Assembly (NCBI GenBank): GCA_019925095.2
Contig: CM034407.1
Location: 7,070,710-7,134,709 of the forward strand
From: Dendrolimus kikuchii
Taxonomy: Eukaryota; Arthropoda; Insecta; Lepidoptera; Lasiocampidae
Direction: 5' to 3'
Length of the DNA stretch: 64,000 nucleotides
Program-made: the position numbers and the translations under genes
Notes under the pieces: model-generated
What the model saw: only the letters and a program-made list of their open reading frames with translations
Databases searched by the model: none
Told to the model about the DNA's origin: nothing
Shown here: positions 1 through 11,822 of the stretch, piece by piece
Layout: each line of letters opens with the position of its first letter
Numbering within the stretch: the first letter of the stretch is position 1

Positions 1-89
1 AACGTATTTTGTTTAGATTGATGGGTTACATTATTGAGGTTTTAGTAGGAATTCCTAATTTTTATATAGCCTATATATTAATCAGGGAA

Positions 90-196
90 AATGTAGCATT
101 TTAATTATGAAATAATTTTTGAAGTCGGTCCAGTAATTTTCGAGTTTATTCACATACAAAAATTCAAATCTTTCCTCTTTATAATATTAGTTATTT
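90..196 (+). mobile_element. Dispersed repeat L, truncated 3' part
   Basis: TTTTTGAAGTCGGTCCAGTA through CAAATCTTTCCTCTTTATAA TATTAGTTA matches 33895-33970. No 5' half is visible. Confidence 0.6.
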
Positions 197-749
197 ATTA
201 TATTTTAATTTCATTTGAGTTTTTTTTTTGTTTCTTTGACGTAGTTTCACTTAAAAACAGTGTGTATTATTCACCGTGCTATAAGCACGTGAACAAAACA
301 TTATAATGCATTATAATTTTATTTAAATTAAATATTTAAAGACCCTATAAAACTTGACGAGTTATTTTGTTTTACTTTAATCTATTTTTTTAAACAACTT
401 TGTTTAAGCGGAGACTAGGTAGGTATATGTAGATAAATATAATATTTATTGATTACCAAAATAAACAATTACAAAAATGTGTGCAGGTTACGTTTGTAAT
501 GAAATGAATTGATGCTATGCTTGAAAAGAGCATAATGTTTTTAGATCATAGTTTTATTGAAAAACAAGAATGTACTTTATTTTACTTGCATAAAAACTTA
601 ATTCGGTTTTCACATATAATAATAACAAAGAAACTCAGTCCATATAGTCTAGACGACTGCCCAGCAAAACATAAAGGCGAGTTGAAGCCAATCTGATTTG
701 AAGTAATACAACGAATGACATGTTGTTTATGACAACGTAGGAATTTGTT
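197..749. other. AT-rich, nothing recognised
   Basis: No ORF, repeat family or RNA gene seen. Confidence 0.5.
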
Positions 750-1095
750 AGTAAATTGCCAAAACGCGATTTTGCAGCGCCATTTATTTAACTAATCCGT
801 CTGTTCTATGGAAACGACATCATTTATCGGTATAAAGAGTATCCTAAGAGTTGATTCGGGACATAAGCCATCCCTCTGTCGAGTTTCGATCATATACATT
901 ATGTAGCTTTCAAAAAGGATGCGATCGCAGTGCCATTTTTTTAGATATTTTTGTCTGTCGCGCGGAAGGACGTCATTTAAGGGGATAAAAAGTATCCTAA
1001 GTTACGCCCCGGGATGTGAGCTAGCTACGTGTCGAGTTTCATTTAAATCCGTTCAGTATTTTTCATGTGATGCTCTAACAGACAGAAAGACAAAT
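750..1095 (-). mobile_element. Helitron-like dispersed repeat D, minus strand
   Basis: Two internal sub-repeats each contain a TATCCTAAG block, a CGAGTTTC block and a GATGCGATCG block. The reverse complement matches 47290-47600 (TTAGAGCATCACGTTAAAAC, TGAACGGATTTAAATGAAAC, GGATACTTTTTATCCCGATA). Confidence 0.6.
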
Positions 1096-1544
1096 AGAAT
1101 TAAATAATAAGATAGATACATAAACTCAGTAGTAAGTAAGAAAAATGTAATAGAAATAAGATTTGTAATTAATAAGAAAGAAAAGAAAAATAAAGAAAAT
1201 AAAAGATCCCCCCCTCCCCCCTTACATCCCTAGTACATTAGAATTAGAACCTAGTTAGAACAAGACTTGAAAAATAAGAGGCTCTGTCTTGGCATATGAC
1301 GGAGGAGTAGGCGATTAAAAAAAAAACAGACAGACAGACAAAAAATCTACAAATTGCATTTTTGAATTTCCTGTTCCGAATTACCCCTTCTGATTTGTTT
1401 CACATTTATAAACGCATTGTACAAATTTCGACCCATCTACAAATTTGTTACTTGTTATAGTATAGATGATATATCTATATGGGTTGTGTCATTTCTATAT
1501 CAATACAATAACAAAATTAGATATCGTTTTTATTTGCGAGAGTT

Positions 1545-2019
1545 GCGAGAGTTGGGTATGGAAGAGAGAGCATGAAAGTAGAGTAAACGCGGTCGAGATG
1601 CGAGCACTGCGCAAAATCTGCGGAGTGACGCTCGCGGACCGCGTTCGTAATACCGAAGTAAGAAAGAGACTTGGTCTGAAAGAGAGTGTCGGGGTGAAGG
1701 TAAGGAAAGGAATGCTCCGGTGGTTCGGGCATGTGGAAAGAATGCATGATGAAAGAATGACTAAACAGATATACAATGCAAAAGTGGATGGATGCAGAAG
1801 TCGTGGAAGGCCACGACACACCTTCCATGATCAAATTGATCGTGTACTAGCGGAGGGTGATGTCAGGAGCCTTAAGAACAGACGAGCTTGTATGAGAAGA
1901 GTTATGAATGTCAAAGAGGCAAGTGAGGTGTGTAAGAATAAGCCTAAATGGCACTCTGTTGTTCGTGCCTACCCCGCAAGGGAACTGGCATGAAGTTATG
2001 TGTGTGTGTGTATGTATGT
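1545..2019 (+). mobile_element. 5'-truncated RTE retrotransposon copy (reverse transcriptase C-terminus and tail)
   Basis: The open frame at 1466-1993 is element-derived only from about 1545, at ESWVWKREHESRVNAVEMRA. It continues through LRWFGHVERMHDERMTKQIY and GRPRHTFHDQIDRVL to RAYPARELA and a stop at 1993. A TG/TATG-rich tail follows. It is colinear with 18288-18650 and then with 15276-15393, which together define the family's 3' end. The 5' truncation is the usual product of incomplete target-primed reverse transcription. The frame is still open, so this is a fairly young copy. Confidence 0.88.
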
Positions 2020-2584
2020 TTTTATTTGCGTATTTTTCATTTAGCCTTTCGTATGTCCAGATTGATATTTTCATTAAATATGACTGAGACAACGTTTGGA
2101 CGAATGCTGTGATATTATTTTATGTGATAAGACCCGTCGTTTGCTAATTAAATGAAAAAATAATACTGAATATACTCACTCGAAAACTTTGATATTATTA
2201 ATGAAGTTTTTTGACGAAGGTTGTATATTTCATTGTTTGTTTAAAAGTCAAAACAATTAAAAAAATATTTTATTTTTTGTTTCTGCGTCTCGGAAACTCG
2301 TATCTGGATATTCGGCGCCAAAACCTGGCGCCAAATGGTAGCAATTATCTTAATCTCGTAAAGTTTGCCCGCCACGTGTGTCGCCATGTGAACCCGGTTT
2401 TAGTTGTTATGTAACTTTTTAAATGATTATATTTTGCAGGAAGTCGAGTTGTGATGTGTGAATTTGTTTTGTTTTAAAACTTGAATACTTGGCCATTGTG
2501 CTTAATTAGTTTCGCGTATATCTGGCAAATTAAAAAATAGTTTGTAATCTATATATATAAAATTAAACTTAAATTGAACACTCC

Positions 2585-3045
2585 TGCGCATAACTCAACT
2601 TTTTACAACAATTCTGTTACTGTTAAAGCTATACAGCTTTAGAACACGCTTCCTATCAGAATTAACTATGAGACAAGCAAAATCGCTAGCGATATTTAAA
2701 ACTATGATGAAAAAATACTACCTGTCGTTGGAATATGATATTTAAATTTATTTATAAACATTTATGTATTTTGTAGATATGTATTTGTATGGTATGTATA
2801 TTAAGTATATATCGTATGTAATATATATAATTTGTGTATTTATTATTAAAATTTAAGTAGTCTGTACTATATGTTACGTGTACCACCATCGTCATTATCA
2901 TCTCAATTCATTCCTGGGTTGTCTGGAAGAGATCGCTTTTTTGCGATAAGACCGCCCTTTGTACATACATAACTAGATATAATTTAAGCCTTTAAGTTCA
3001 TCTTTGTATTGGTGTAAAATAAAGTGTTATCTATCTATTCCCTGT
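2585..3045 (+). mobile_element. Jockey/CR1-like LINE 3' end with (TATC)n tail
   Basis: The frame near 2655-2744 reads LTMRQAKSLAIFKTMMKKYY and ends SLEYDI-stop, a typical non-LTR reverse-transcriptase C-terminus. The 3' UTR follows with the block TTGTCTGGAAGAGATCGCTT TTTTGCGATAAGACCGCC, then AATAAAGTGTTATCTATC, a polyadenylation signal that runs into TATC repeats. Related 3' ends lie at 14883, 31480 and (minus) 55188. The clade, Jockey versus CR1, cannot be decided from the tail alone. Confidence 0.68.
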
Positions 3046-3223
3046 CACAGTGTCTGACCGCGATGAACTCCGAAACTACTCAAGGGATATTGATGATTTT
3101 TTTCATTTTGCTGGATTTGTTCCAACTTAGGACAAAGAATAGGTTCCATTTTAATTTATAATCATGTTTTTAAACCGAGAAGTCGATAAGTATGAGTTCT
3201 ACTGTCAACTAAGTTACATAAGC

Positions 3224-3317
3224 ATTAAATAGATGGCGCCATACTTTAAGTGTTTTTTTGATGCCACCATCTATTAAATATGAACGTGTGACATGAAATT
3301 TTCATGTCACACGTTTC
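3224..3317. repeat. Two adjacent inverted repeats
   Basis: ATTAAATAGATGG (3224) pairs with CCATCTATTAAAT (3267). Immediately after, GAACGTGTGACATGAAA pairs with TTTCATGTCACACGTTTC (3282-3317). Probably remains of short TIR elements. Confidence 0.7.
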
Positions 3318-3595
3318 ACAATTGGATCCGGGAGGTGGCGTTCCAGTCGGGTTTCAGAGTATTGACGCATTTTTTTGGGGTGGATTTGTGTGGGTCCCTC
3401 GATGGTTTAAACCTACAGTTATATGACAGTAAGTAAAATTCTTGTTAACAATATTCATATCAAAAGTATAGTTATAGTTTACTGTTTTAAATTCTTACAT
3501 GTATATACTATGGTAATCTGGTAAGTTAAAAAAATTAAATCAAATTAATTTGTTTGTATACTAATCGCAATTCTCTGTTTTTATAATTGTCTTTC

Positions 3596-3869
3596 TAACT
3601 TAAAATTGAAGTGTCTGTGTTTAATGTCAGCATAACAGCTTTTTACTAAATGCATATGAAAATATATACGGTATTTTAAACAAAAAGTTAATTTTTAAAA
3701 TCTTTGTCTGGATGTTCCGGCTAATTTCTAAAACGGCTGGTCCAAGTTTGTTGAAACTTTCACTGGCAGATAGCTGATGTTATAAGGAGTAACTTGGCTA
3801 CTTTTTATTTCTAGTTTAGGCTTTCGTGAAAGAAAATTCCACACGGACGAAGTCACGGGCACAGCTAGT
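3596..3869 (+). mobile_element. Helitron-like element ending CAGCTAGT
   Basis: Ends ACGGACGAAGTCACGGGCAC AGCTAGT, a short GC palindrome then CTAGT, the form expected of Helitron 3' ends. Internal TTTCACTGGCAGATAGCTGA TGTTATAAGGAGTAACTT is shared with 52668-52877. Non-autonomous. Confidence 0.7.
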
Positions 3870-5421
3870 TACAAAAAGCTGTTTGTTTTATATTTCTTTA
3901 TACTAATATCTTATTGTTACGGCGTACTACTTCCTTAACTAATAATTGCAATGTTCTTTGCTTAATTTAGAGGAGTACGTAGATTCTGTCGTTTTTTTGG
4001 CTAACAGTGCCTTAGCGTAAATAGTATCGATACGTTGTTTTATTGTTATCTATTTTTAAGCCTAACAAATCAATTTAAAGACAAATGGTGCATAAATTTT
4101 TGAAGCGGATGCAGTGTTTTTACCCTGATACCAGACGCTTAGGTTTATGTAACGATCTCCTGACATTTGTTCAATTACTGAAATGTAACGAAAAAGCGTT
4201 GGAATACTGTATTTAAAGGCCTTTATGACACATTTTGAATATATTTTATAAGTTGCCAACTGCCAGAAATATGCTATTATCACTCATCTCTTTGGTCGCC
4301 CCAATCAATCACTGTTATATAAATTTTGTACTCTGACTTGGAAATATAATTTTTTTCATATTATCTCTTGAATCACACAAGTCAAGTTTGGCTGGTAAAT
4401 TTCTATTTTAACAGCATTTTAAATTTATTTTATTGTATTGAGTAAATTTGAAGAATTATATTTTATACATATATAACATGTAGGTTCTAGGTAGTATATT
4501 GAAGTTTTACAGAAAATGTATTATAATTTAAATACATACATGAATACATTTTAAACTAGGTATTATGAACGAATAGTCGATTTTATTACATTCTAGTGCA
4601 TGATGTAATTGATTGAGTTTTTGTATGATATTTATCGAGACGGTGCCCACGGATGTTTAAAACAACCTTAAAGAATTTGAAAAAAATGATTAAGTGCTTA
4701 GCAGTCTGCGGACAATGCAGGGTTCTTTAGAGGTGGTGAACGTCTCCAGTTTCAGTTTTTTATTACCAAACGATAAAAAACCATCGTTCAATCTAAAATA
4801 CTCCATACCTATCTCAAAAAGTACACAACGGATATTGTTCAAAACAATTGATAGAAAAAGTATTTTTGACTATACACAATTATAAATTATTATTTTTTTC
4901 GTGAATTTTTGTTCGTAGTTTAAAAGTTATGGAGAGCACGAGGACACAATTTAAACTACTTTTTTAAGTTAATATCGCGCCATTTATTAACTTAAAAAAA
5001 ATGTTCAGGAACATTGTTATGTCTTTCAAGACCAACGATACCGCACAAGACCATGTATTCTGAAAACAATATTTTCAATCCCTAGTTACACGTATGGCGG
5101 TCACTCTCAATGTTTACTACATAACTGTGGCACTATACACACCATACCTTTGTGTAAAATTGCATATATCAGACTCTGAAGTTTCTGAGAGAAATGACTG
5201 ACAGATGCAGAGAGACGGGACGGCCAGACATGCCTATTTTGTAAGTGTTTCTTCTTTGTCATAATGATTATGGAAGACTAAAAACATATAAAAAACACTA
5301 CTGATTACAGAAGTGTCGGGCTATGTTAGAGCGGTCATAATTTGAACGCAAAAATTAAATAAGCATTCAAAATCATTAAAATTATTTGTAGTTAACTGGT
5401 GATGGGTATTTTATAACCTCT
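3870..5421. other. AT-rich, no gene; short frames only
   Basis: Frames of 63-73 codons at 4062-4283 and 4694-4885 show no motif or splice context. No repeat recognised. Confidence 0.5.
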
Positions 5422-5800
5422 ATCTATACTAATATTATAAAGCTAAAGAGTTTGTTTGTTTGTTTAAACACGCTAATCTCGGGAACCGCTGGTCCGATTT
5501 GAAAAATTATTTCAGTGTTGCTTAGTACATTTATCGAGGAAGGCTATAGGCTATATTATGTTTTCAAAAAAATTAGGGATCCTTACTAAAAGTCCAATAA
5601 TGTAACCCAAGGTGTAAAAAAATTACCCGAAAAAATCCTTTCACGGCGTGCGCTGCGAAAATTATTGGTTATAGAATAAAACAATATACTACCACTTTGT
5701 AGAACATATAATTGTCTACAAAAAGTATCGCGTAACCATATGTGTAACTATTGTAGTTATCTCACAATAAGTGTTTTCTTTTTTTTTTTTTAATAATTAA
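5422..5800 (+). mobile_element. Helitron-like element, 5' part
   Basis: Starts TCTATACTAATATTATAAAG with the TTTGTTTGTTTGTTT run, then CGCTAATCTCGGGAACCGCT GGTCCGATTTG and TTATCGAGGAAGGCTATAGG. The 3' end is not present and the right limit is uncertain. The same family recurs complete at 5962-6182. Confidence 0.65.
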
Positions 5801-5961
5801 AATGCCGTCGCTTCAAACATTCTTTATTTTGTACCTTGGTATTAATCCTTATCAAAATAAATTACTCCATATTCAAGACGAATTCAATACCTTTCTAGAA
5901 CTTTTTGAATTATTCAATTCGGACCTTTCATTCGAAAGATATCGCGATATTTAAAATGTAA

Positions 5962-6182
5962 ATATACTAATATATTGTTTGATTGAACGCGCTAATCTCA
6001 GGAACTACTGGTCTGATTTGAAAAATTCTTTCAGTGTTGGATAGCCCATTTATCGAGAAAGGCTATAGGCTATATATCATCACGCTTAGACCAATAGGAG
6101 CGGAGCGCCAACGAAGAATGTTTCAAAATTGGAGGGTTTTGGAAGCAAATTCTACGCGGACGATGTCGCGGGCACAGCTAGT
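5962..6182 (+). mobile_element. Short complete Helitron-like element
   Basis: AATATACTAATAT start, CGCTAATCTCAGGAACTACT GG, GGCTATAGGCTATATATCAT CACGC, and an end in CGCGGACGATGTCGCGGGCA CAGCTAGT. The hairpin CGCGGACGATGTCGCG precedes CTAGT. Confidence 0.72.
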
Positions 6183-8420
6183 AAGTTATAATAGGAAGAA
6201 TAGTGTATTTCCTTAAAAAAACGTTTTGTATTTTAATTTGTTTTAATTAATTTTATATGAGTAGCCATTGTTTATTGTATTGGGCGAGGTGATCAAGTAA
6301 GAGACTTGTGGGTTTATTTCAAGGGTTATTTGTATCTAATATAATAATTTAGATACAGTGTCATTAAAGATTAACCTCATGTCCCTGCTCCGTCTGGGAT
6401 AATGATAATGTTGGTGACCGTTTCATGCAGATGTAGCGATGGGTTTAATGCGTAATTTGTGATGCGACATTATTACTATTGACGTTAAACATTGACAGTT
6501 ATCATATGTGTGTATACCTTGTTTTTTCTTACTAGATAATATTTTGGATAAAATTTTAGTTACCTAAAATGGGTCTTTAGATAATTAATATAAAACATTT
6601 TCTACTGAAATATCTAACTTTAGATGTGACTTAAGTTGTCTAAAATATTTAAATATCATTAAATAGTCTAATTCATTGCAAAATTCCTCTTTGTAAATGA
6701 TCTTCTAAGGAAAAATAATGTATATTATAGCACACTAGTGTAGCTAATCATTAACGTTATTTTTAACGCTATAAACAAGAACACAGTCACTAACACTAAC
6801 ATTATTCCAGATGGAGTAGTAATATCAGATACAATTACATATTTAAGGTAAGCGTTATATTTAGTATCATAATGAAGAGATTATGGAAGAATTTTGTCTT
6901 AATTTTCTATATGTTTACCCTCTTTTGCATACATTGGATCAAGATATAATGTTAGAAGTTTAGTTCAGTGAACCTGCCTTTCCGTTGGTTTTTAATTTTT
7001 GCATAGATTTTGTTTTGTTATAGTAAGGTGCGGCTTATAACCGTTATTACTTATTCCTAACTAAGCTTTTATTAATTTTACTATGTCCATTATGAATTTA
7101 TATATCTTCTGTAAAGTTATAGAAAAAGTATTAAAGCAATAAATGTAACAACGTCAAAAATATCTACATTGTTCATGCCGCCTCATAAAGCGGACAAGGT
7201 CGTCGCACTGGTGATATTGTGGGTTTGGTTGATTGTGGTTGTGTCGCGGTTTTTCTGACTATAACAAATTTAATAAGAATTCCATTTTTCAGACGTAAAG
7301 AATTTCATTTTGGGTATATCACTTTTATGTGGTTTACACACATACATGGTAAGTAAGCGCGGTTGTTGTTTTCAAAGTATATTGTTTTGCTGTTTTTGTC
7401 ACCACCAATAAAAGTAAATACAGTTGAATTGTCACTGTATATGAACATAAATAAATATTTTTCATTGATTAAATATGACTCAATTCCATTCGAAGTTTAT
7501 TCTTCGCAATTGCTCTTGTAAAATAATGATAAGGTATAAAGAAATGTATCTTCCATATTGATATCTAAAATAATGAAGCTAATATTAATCTCTGTATCCA
7601 GAAGTGTAGAAGTTTCGATTCTGACATATTGATATTCAATCATTTATTGCACATAATATTATGAAACAGTGTTACAAGTTCACATTAACCCTAATAGGGT
7701 ATAGCAATAGGGTATTATAATGTGGAGCGGATCGATTTTAAGTCATCTGTAAAAAAATCGTCCCAAGTATAGTATCATTTTATTACATATTTTTAATATC
7801 TGTAGAAAGATGTCGTCTTTGGTGTTTATTATATATTAATGGCCAAATATACCTGTATATTTGGCATTGAACTTGGCTATAGAACATAACATTGTATTTA
7901 TTTAGCTAAAAGTATAAAAAAGTCATATTGTATAAATACACGTTTATGTCCGTTTGATATCGAGTCCCATTCGTAACATAATCCGGTGTATGCTAAAGAA
8001 ATAAAAATGCCCTGCCAAAAAGAATTTCAGTCTCGTATAACGGTGGAGTAATCGCCAAATATGCGGTCCGTGTGAATTGTGTTTAAGAATGCAAACGAGT
8101 GGGATATACGCGGATCCCGGTAAAGGTGAACGCACACCAACCTGCGGCGCTAGAGCCGCATAATATGTAGAATGTTGTAAATCTTTGTTCATATTGATAG
8201 CTCATCCTATCCAATCTTATTAGTGTTTAACGACATAGATCGTTAAACGTATAAAAAGTACAAGCTGGTTTTACAAGTATAATGTTTAGATAGAAAAACA
8301 GCAAATACTAAATTTAAATTGTTTAAAAGCAAAATCACGGTTTTGATTTTTTTTCAATACTAAAAGTATTGACTTTGACTTTTAACTTTTAAACTTTGAC
8401 TTATCACATTATTATATTTC
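6183..8420. other. AT-rich, no gene recognised
   Basis: Long A/T tracts; GGCCAAATATACCTGTATATTTGGC at 7840-7865 is a small palindrome (core AAATATAC..GTATATTT). The 82-codon minus frame at 7944-8192 has no motif. Confidence 0.5.
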
Positions 8421-9152
8421 ACTAGCTTTGTCTGCGGCTATGCCTGCGAATACAAATTTTGTAGTTCCGGCCGTTGGGAGTCCCCCACACGCCCTCCGGT
8501 AATAGTGCGGAGGATAGTGCGCAAATGCATTCTCCTAGCGTTATAAAAAAAGACATGTATGTATGTCATGAAGTGGCATGTTATATTCTTTATTTTATTG
8601 CTGGAGTTCAGCAGACAGGCAGACGGCCCACTTGATGGAAAGCAGTTATCATCGCCTATGGACATTTGCAACACCAAAGGTGCTATAAATGCACTGCTGC
8701 TCTCTTAAGGCAGACTGGAACCTGGTCACTAATGCCGGAACACAACTCAAGGTTGTTATGGCGACATACTTTAGACCAGGGGTGGTAGCCATCCAGTCGG
8801 ACAAATGCCCTACCACCTGGCTGTGGGTTGTTTGGTCGCCTCTTACGACAGGCTGCCCGGCCGCAGGAAATTGTATTCTGTCTCCGTTCCTGCACGGATA
8901 AAAATTTGTCGTTGCATTGGTGACGTATTTGTTTATGAACTGCAACAGTGGCGCTAATGAAACGGGTTTGGAGCGCCGTCTTTTCGGCTATATTCGTCTA
9001 TCTTTCGGGAACAAATCCTTTTTTTGGAGAAAAGATATTATAGCCTTTTTTACACCCTTGACAACGTACAAAATTTCGTGACGATCTCTTGCGTACTTAA
9101 GTCGTGAAATCGTTACAAAAAAACTAACATTCGCATTTATAATATTAGTTAG
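8421..9152. mobile_element. Dispersed repeat related to L, split by a family A insertion
   Basis: Starts CACTAGCTTTGTCTGCGGCT and ends CATTTATAATATTAGTTAG, the same kind of ends as the 31980-33977 repeat. Family A at 8593-8904 lies inside it. The flanking parts are non-coding. Confidence 0.5.
8593..8904 (+). mobile_element. Dispersed repeat family A, copy 1
   Basis: About 310 bases from TTTATTGCTGGAGTTCAGCA to CTGCACGGATAAAA. Family landmarks: GGCAGACGGCCCACTTGATG, CATTTGCAACACCAAAGGTG, ATGCCGGAACACAACTCAAG, CCCTACCACCTGGCTGTGGG. Non-coding, class undetermined (SINE or LINE 3' end). Nested in the 8421-9152 repeat. Confidence 0.8.
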
Positions 9153-9226
9153 CATTCATAGAAATGCAAATTAAAGTTGAAACAATGATGTTTTTACAAT
9201 TAACTTAAACAATTTTTTTTTAATAA

Positions 9227-9667
9227 TGTTACATGCCGACAAAAGTGAACGCATACCTGCCTGTCATAAAGCACAGTTTACCTTCCCGTATTAGGGCTTC
9301 TTTTGTTTACTTAGAAAAACAGTCTATTGTGTATTGTACTAGTTTATGGCCGTTCGCAGGAATAATTAAGCAGGTGTGCGGATTACGTATTTCTAGGAAA
9401 TTAAGTCGACGATACGGACGGACACACTTATATTTGTGAAGTATAAAACGACGGCAGGATGGAGAGGGGAGGCAGTCTAGTGAGAACCGCAATCAAACGA
9501 CGATTACGATACGAGCAAGAAGTGTGTACATTGGATGAGATATATAGTGACGGACTTTGCACGTGTTATTGAATCGTGCTGTTTGTACTGGTTCTGTCCA
9601 GTTATATTTGTACCTGTGTAATACGTGTTTGTATAGTAGAGTAGAGTAGAGTCTCGCACTCGTAACA
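9227..9667 (+). mobile_element. Solo LTR (Ty3/Gypsy-like), copy 1
   Basis: A 441-base unit from TGTTAC to CTCGTAACA, flanked on both sides by ATAA (9223-9226 and 9668-9671), a 4-base target duplication. It is homologous along most of its length to the minus-strand unit at 34626-35111 (shared GTGACGGACTTTGC, GTGTTATTGAATCGTGC and CAGTTATATTTGTAC blocks). TG...CA ends, a 4-bp duplication and an internal promoter fit an LTR left by recombination. No internal retrotransposon sequence lies next to it. A 4-bp duplication favours Ty3/Gypsy over BEL or Copia; without pol this is an inference. Confidence 0.75.
9442..9476 (+). promoter_or_regulatory. LTR promoter: TATA box and initiator-like site
   Basis: TATAAAAC at 9442, and about 30 bases on GGCAGTCTAG, resembling an arthropod CAGT initiator. 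The minus-strand LTR keeps both: TATAACG near 34878 and GGCAGTCTAG at about 34851-34842, with similar spacing. Confidence 0.5.
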
Positions 9668-9671
9668 ATAA

Positions 9672-10789
9672 TTATTTTGTTCTATAACAGGACAACAAGA
9701 TATCGCAATCATATTCCGCGTTTAAGCTATATTAAATTGTACCGTATGAACTTTGTCCATCTTTTTCGATTGAGTTTAATCCCAAGCGCACCAAAAAAGT
9801 ATTCAGATAGTGCTATCATGTTTAATATTTAAAACCAGAGACGTGTGTGTGTAAATAGACAGTTCGTTGGGTTACTAAATTGTATGTAACTTCCTCTGGT
9901 CCTGGAGTAAACCGCATTTAAGTAAGATTTTTCATTATTCCTGGCTCGTGTTGTAGTTGCGGCGCGGATAAGTGCGCGAATACCTTAAAGACTACGACGG
10001 CGCGACTGGCGACGCCATGCTCATTTACCACTTTTTATTTTTTTGCCATGGCGATTTAATGGTGTCTGCCCTGTTGCTAAGTGTCGGCTGTTTATTGGGT
10101 TGTACTGTGTGTGTACTGCAATTCATGAATACGTTAAATTTTAAGAGCAGTGGAACGAGATTTTGTCTCCCTCTGGTTACATAGAGTTCGACAGCCATGA
10201 ATATGTATAATTAGTATTGACCATACACCGTTACCAAATTAACATAAGATTTTCTATAGTTAGGAACCATTAAATTAAGTCGGGTTTCACCGTTTTATGT
10301 GAACGGACTGTGTACATGTCGCAGGGCAATGATGTAAACCGGGATCTGATTAAATCCTTAAGGGAAATGATCATTGCACGAAGGATGTAATAGTGATATT
10401 TTTAGGCATGACATAGTTTGGCGCACGAGCGTAGCGAGGGCGCTAATAATTCGAGTGCCTAAATAGGCCTTTCACTCGAGTTTAACACCCCGCTTTTCAT
10501 TTCGGATATGAGGACAGTAAATAAAAACTGATTAGTTAAACAAACAACTACTTTTGTAATAAAATTGGACGTTAAATCCATATCTAAATCTGATGAAACG
10601 TCATCACGTAGGTCACATATGAAACGTCAAGTCTTTTTTTTCTGTGACATTCTACCAGCCAGTATTTTTTTGTCACCGATAACAGTAAATATTTAGGTCA
10701 AATTTATGTAAATTAAATAATAATTGTGTGCAAAGTAATTTATAAGTATAAAATGATGCTATAAAATTGTTGATATTTTTTAATTGAAA
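9672..10789. other. No gene; possible old repeat around 10400-10480
   Basis: GGCGCACGAGCGTAGCGAGG GCGC (about 10431) looks like the edge of a repeat; family unknown. The frame at 9972-10184 has no motif. Confidence 0.4.
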
Positions 10790-11100
10790 CTTCTTTAAAA
10801 TCGTTGTGATTTGATTAGCCGAAACGAAAAAGCGACACTAAAAAAAGATAAAAACATAAAAATACATGACTAAACCCGCGAGAGAATGGCATAGAATACA
10901 TAATATTTACCAATTGAAACACCATGCTCATACAGATAAGAGTTGGAAATGTGTTGAAGTTTTTCGTTAATACTTCAAATTTCGTGTTTTAAAGCTTAAG
11001 TATATTATAACAATATAATATATGAAATGTGACGTCACGAAATTTAGAACCCCTTGTCACACTTTTTTCACTTCTACTGCGTGTGAACTGCACACACACA
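10790..11100. mobile_element. Dispersed repeat G, copy 1
   Basis: ATCGTTGTGATTTGATTAGC, AAAGATAAAAACATAAAAAT, GCGAGAGAATG, and near the end CACTTCTACTGCGTGTGAAC TGCACACACACACAA. These blocks recur at 42108-42215 and 42848-42885. Confidence 0.5.
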
Positions 11101-11507
11101 CAACATTTTTTTTATTACAATTTATGCCGCGATTTAACAGTGGCTGTAAAAAAAATGGGACATGAGTCGCATGTATTTTCTGTGGTTCGCATAGTTTTCT
11201 AATATTTTGACAGCAGGGAGAATTGTTTCCCAGGGACAAAAAGTGCTGTGTTCATCCTTGTGATTAGACAACTCCAAAGTGTACTTTCAGAATATGAGAA
11301 ATGAAAAAATAATAACTCCATGACGTGATTTCCGTAAAGAAAATCATTTATTTTAATTCGATAAAATACCTGGATAGTTTTAGCGAAAAGATGAAACTGT
11401 CGTAAGTGTGCGGAGCGATGTTAATGATATTCGACTGATACTAGTAGCAATTGAAACTTATACTTTTCGAGACTCACTCACACAAAGATTACAAGAGATT
11501 TTATTTG

Positions 11508-11822
11508 TTTTTTTATTGCAGGAGTTCAGCAGACAGGCAGACGGCCCACTTGATGGAAAGCGGTTACCATCGCCTATGGACATTTGCAACACCAAAGGTG
11601 CTACAAATGCGCTGCTGCTCTCTTAAGGGAGTCTGGAACCTGGTCACTAATGCCGGAACACAACTTAAAGTTGTTATGGCGGCATGCTCTAGACCAGGGG
11701 TGACAGCCATCCAGTCGGGCAAATGCCCTACCACCTGGCTGTGGGTTGTTTAGTCGCCTCTTACGACAGGCCGCCCGGCCGCAGGAAATTGTATTCTTTC
11801 TCCGTTCCTGCACGGATAAAAT
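11508..11822 (+). mobile_element. Dispersed repeat family A, copy 2
   Basis: Full-length and close to copy 1. It starts TTTTTTTATTGCAGGAGTTC, which is also a good splice-acceptor sequence, and ends CTGCACGGATAAAA. The ~100-codon frame here is read through the repeat. Confidence 0.82.

Noticed and set aside
1847..2092. Minus-strand frame over the RTE tail
   Set aside because: Antisense to the RTE C-terminus and its TG-rich tail; similar peptide at 42979-43179 arises from the reversed tail.
8649..8945. 70-98 codon frames in the family A repeat
   Set aside because: The same peptides (for example NLVTNAGTQLKVVMA) recur at 11451, 22561 and 39311 with shifts and stops. They are shadows of a non-coding repeat.
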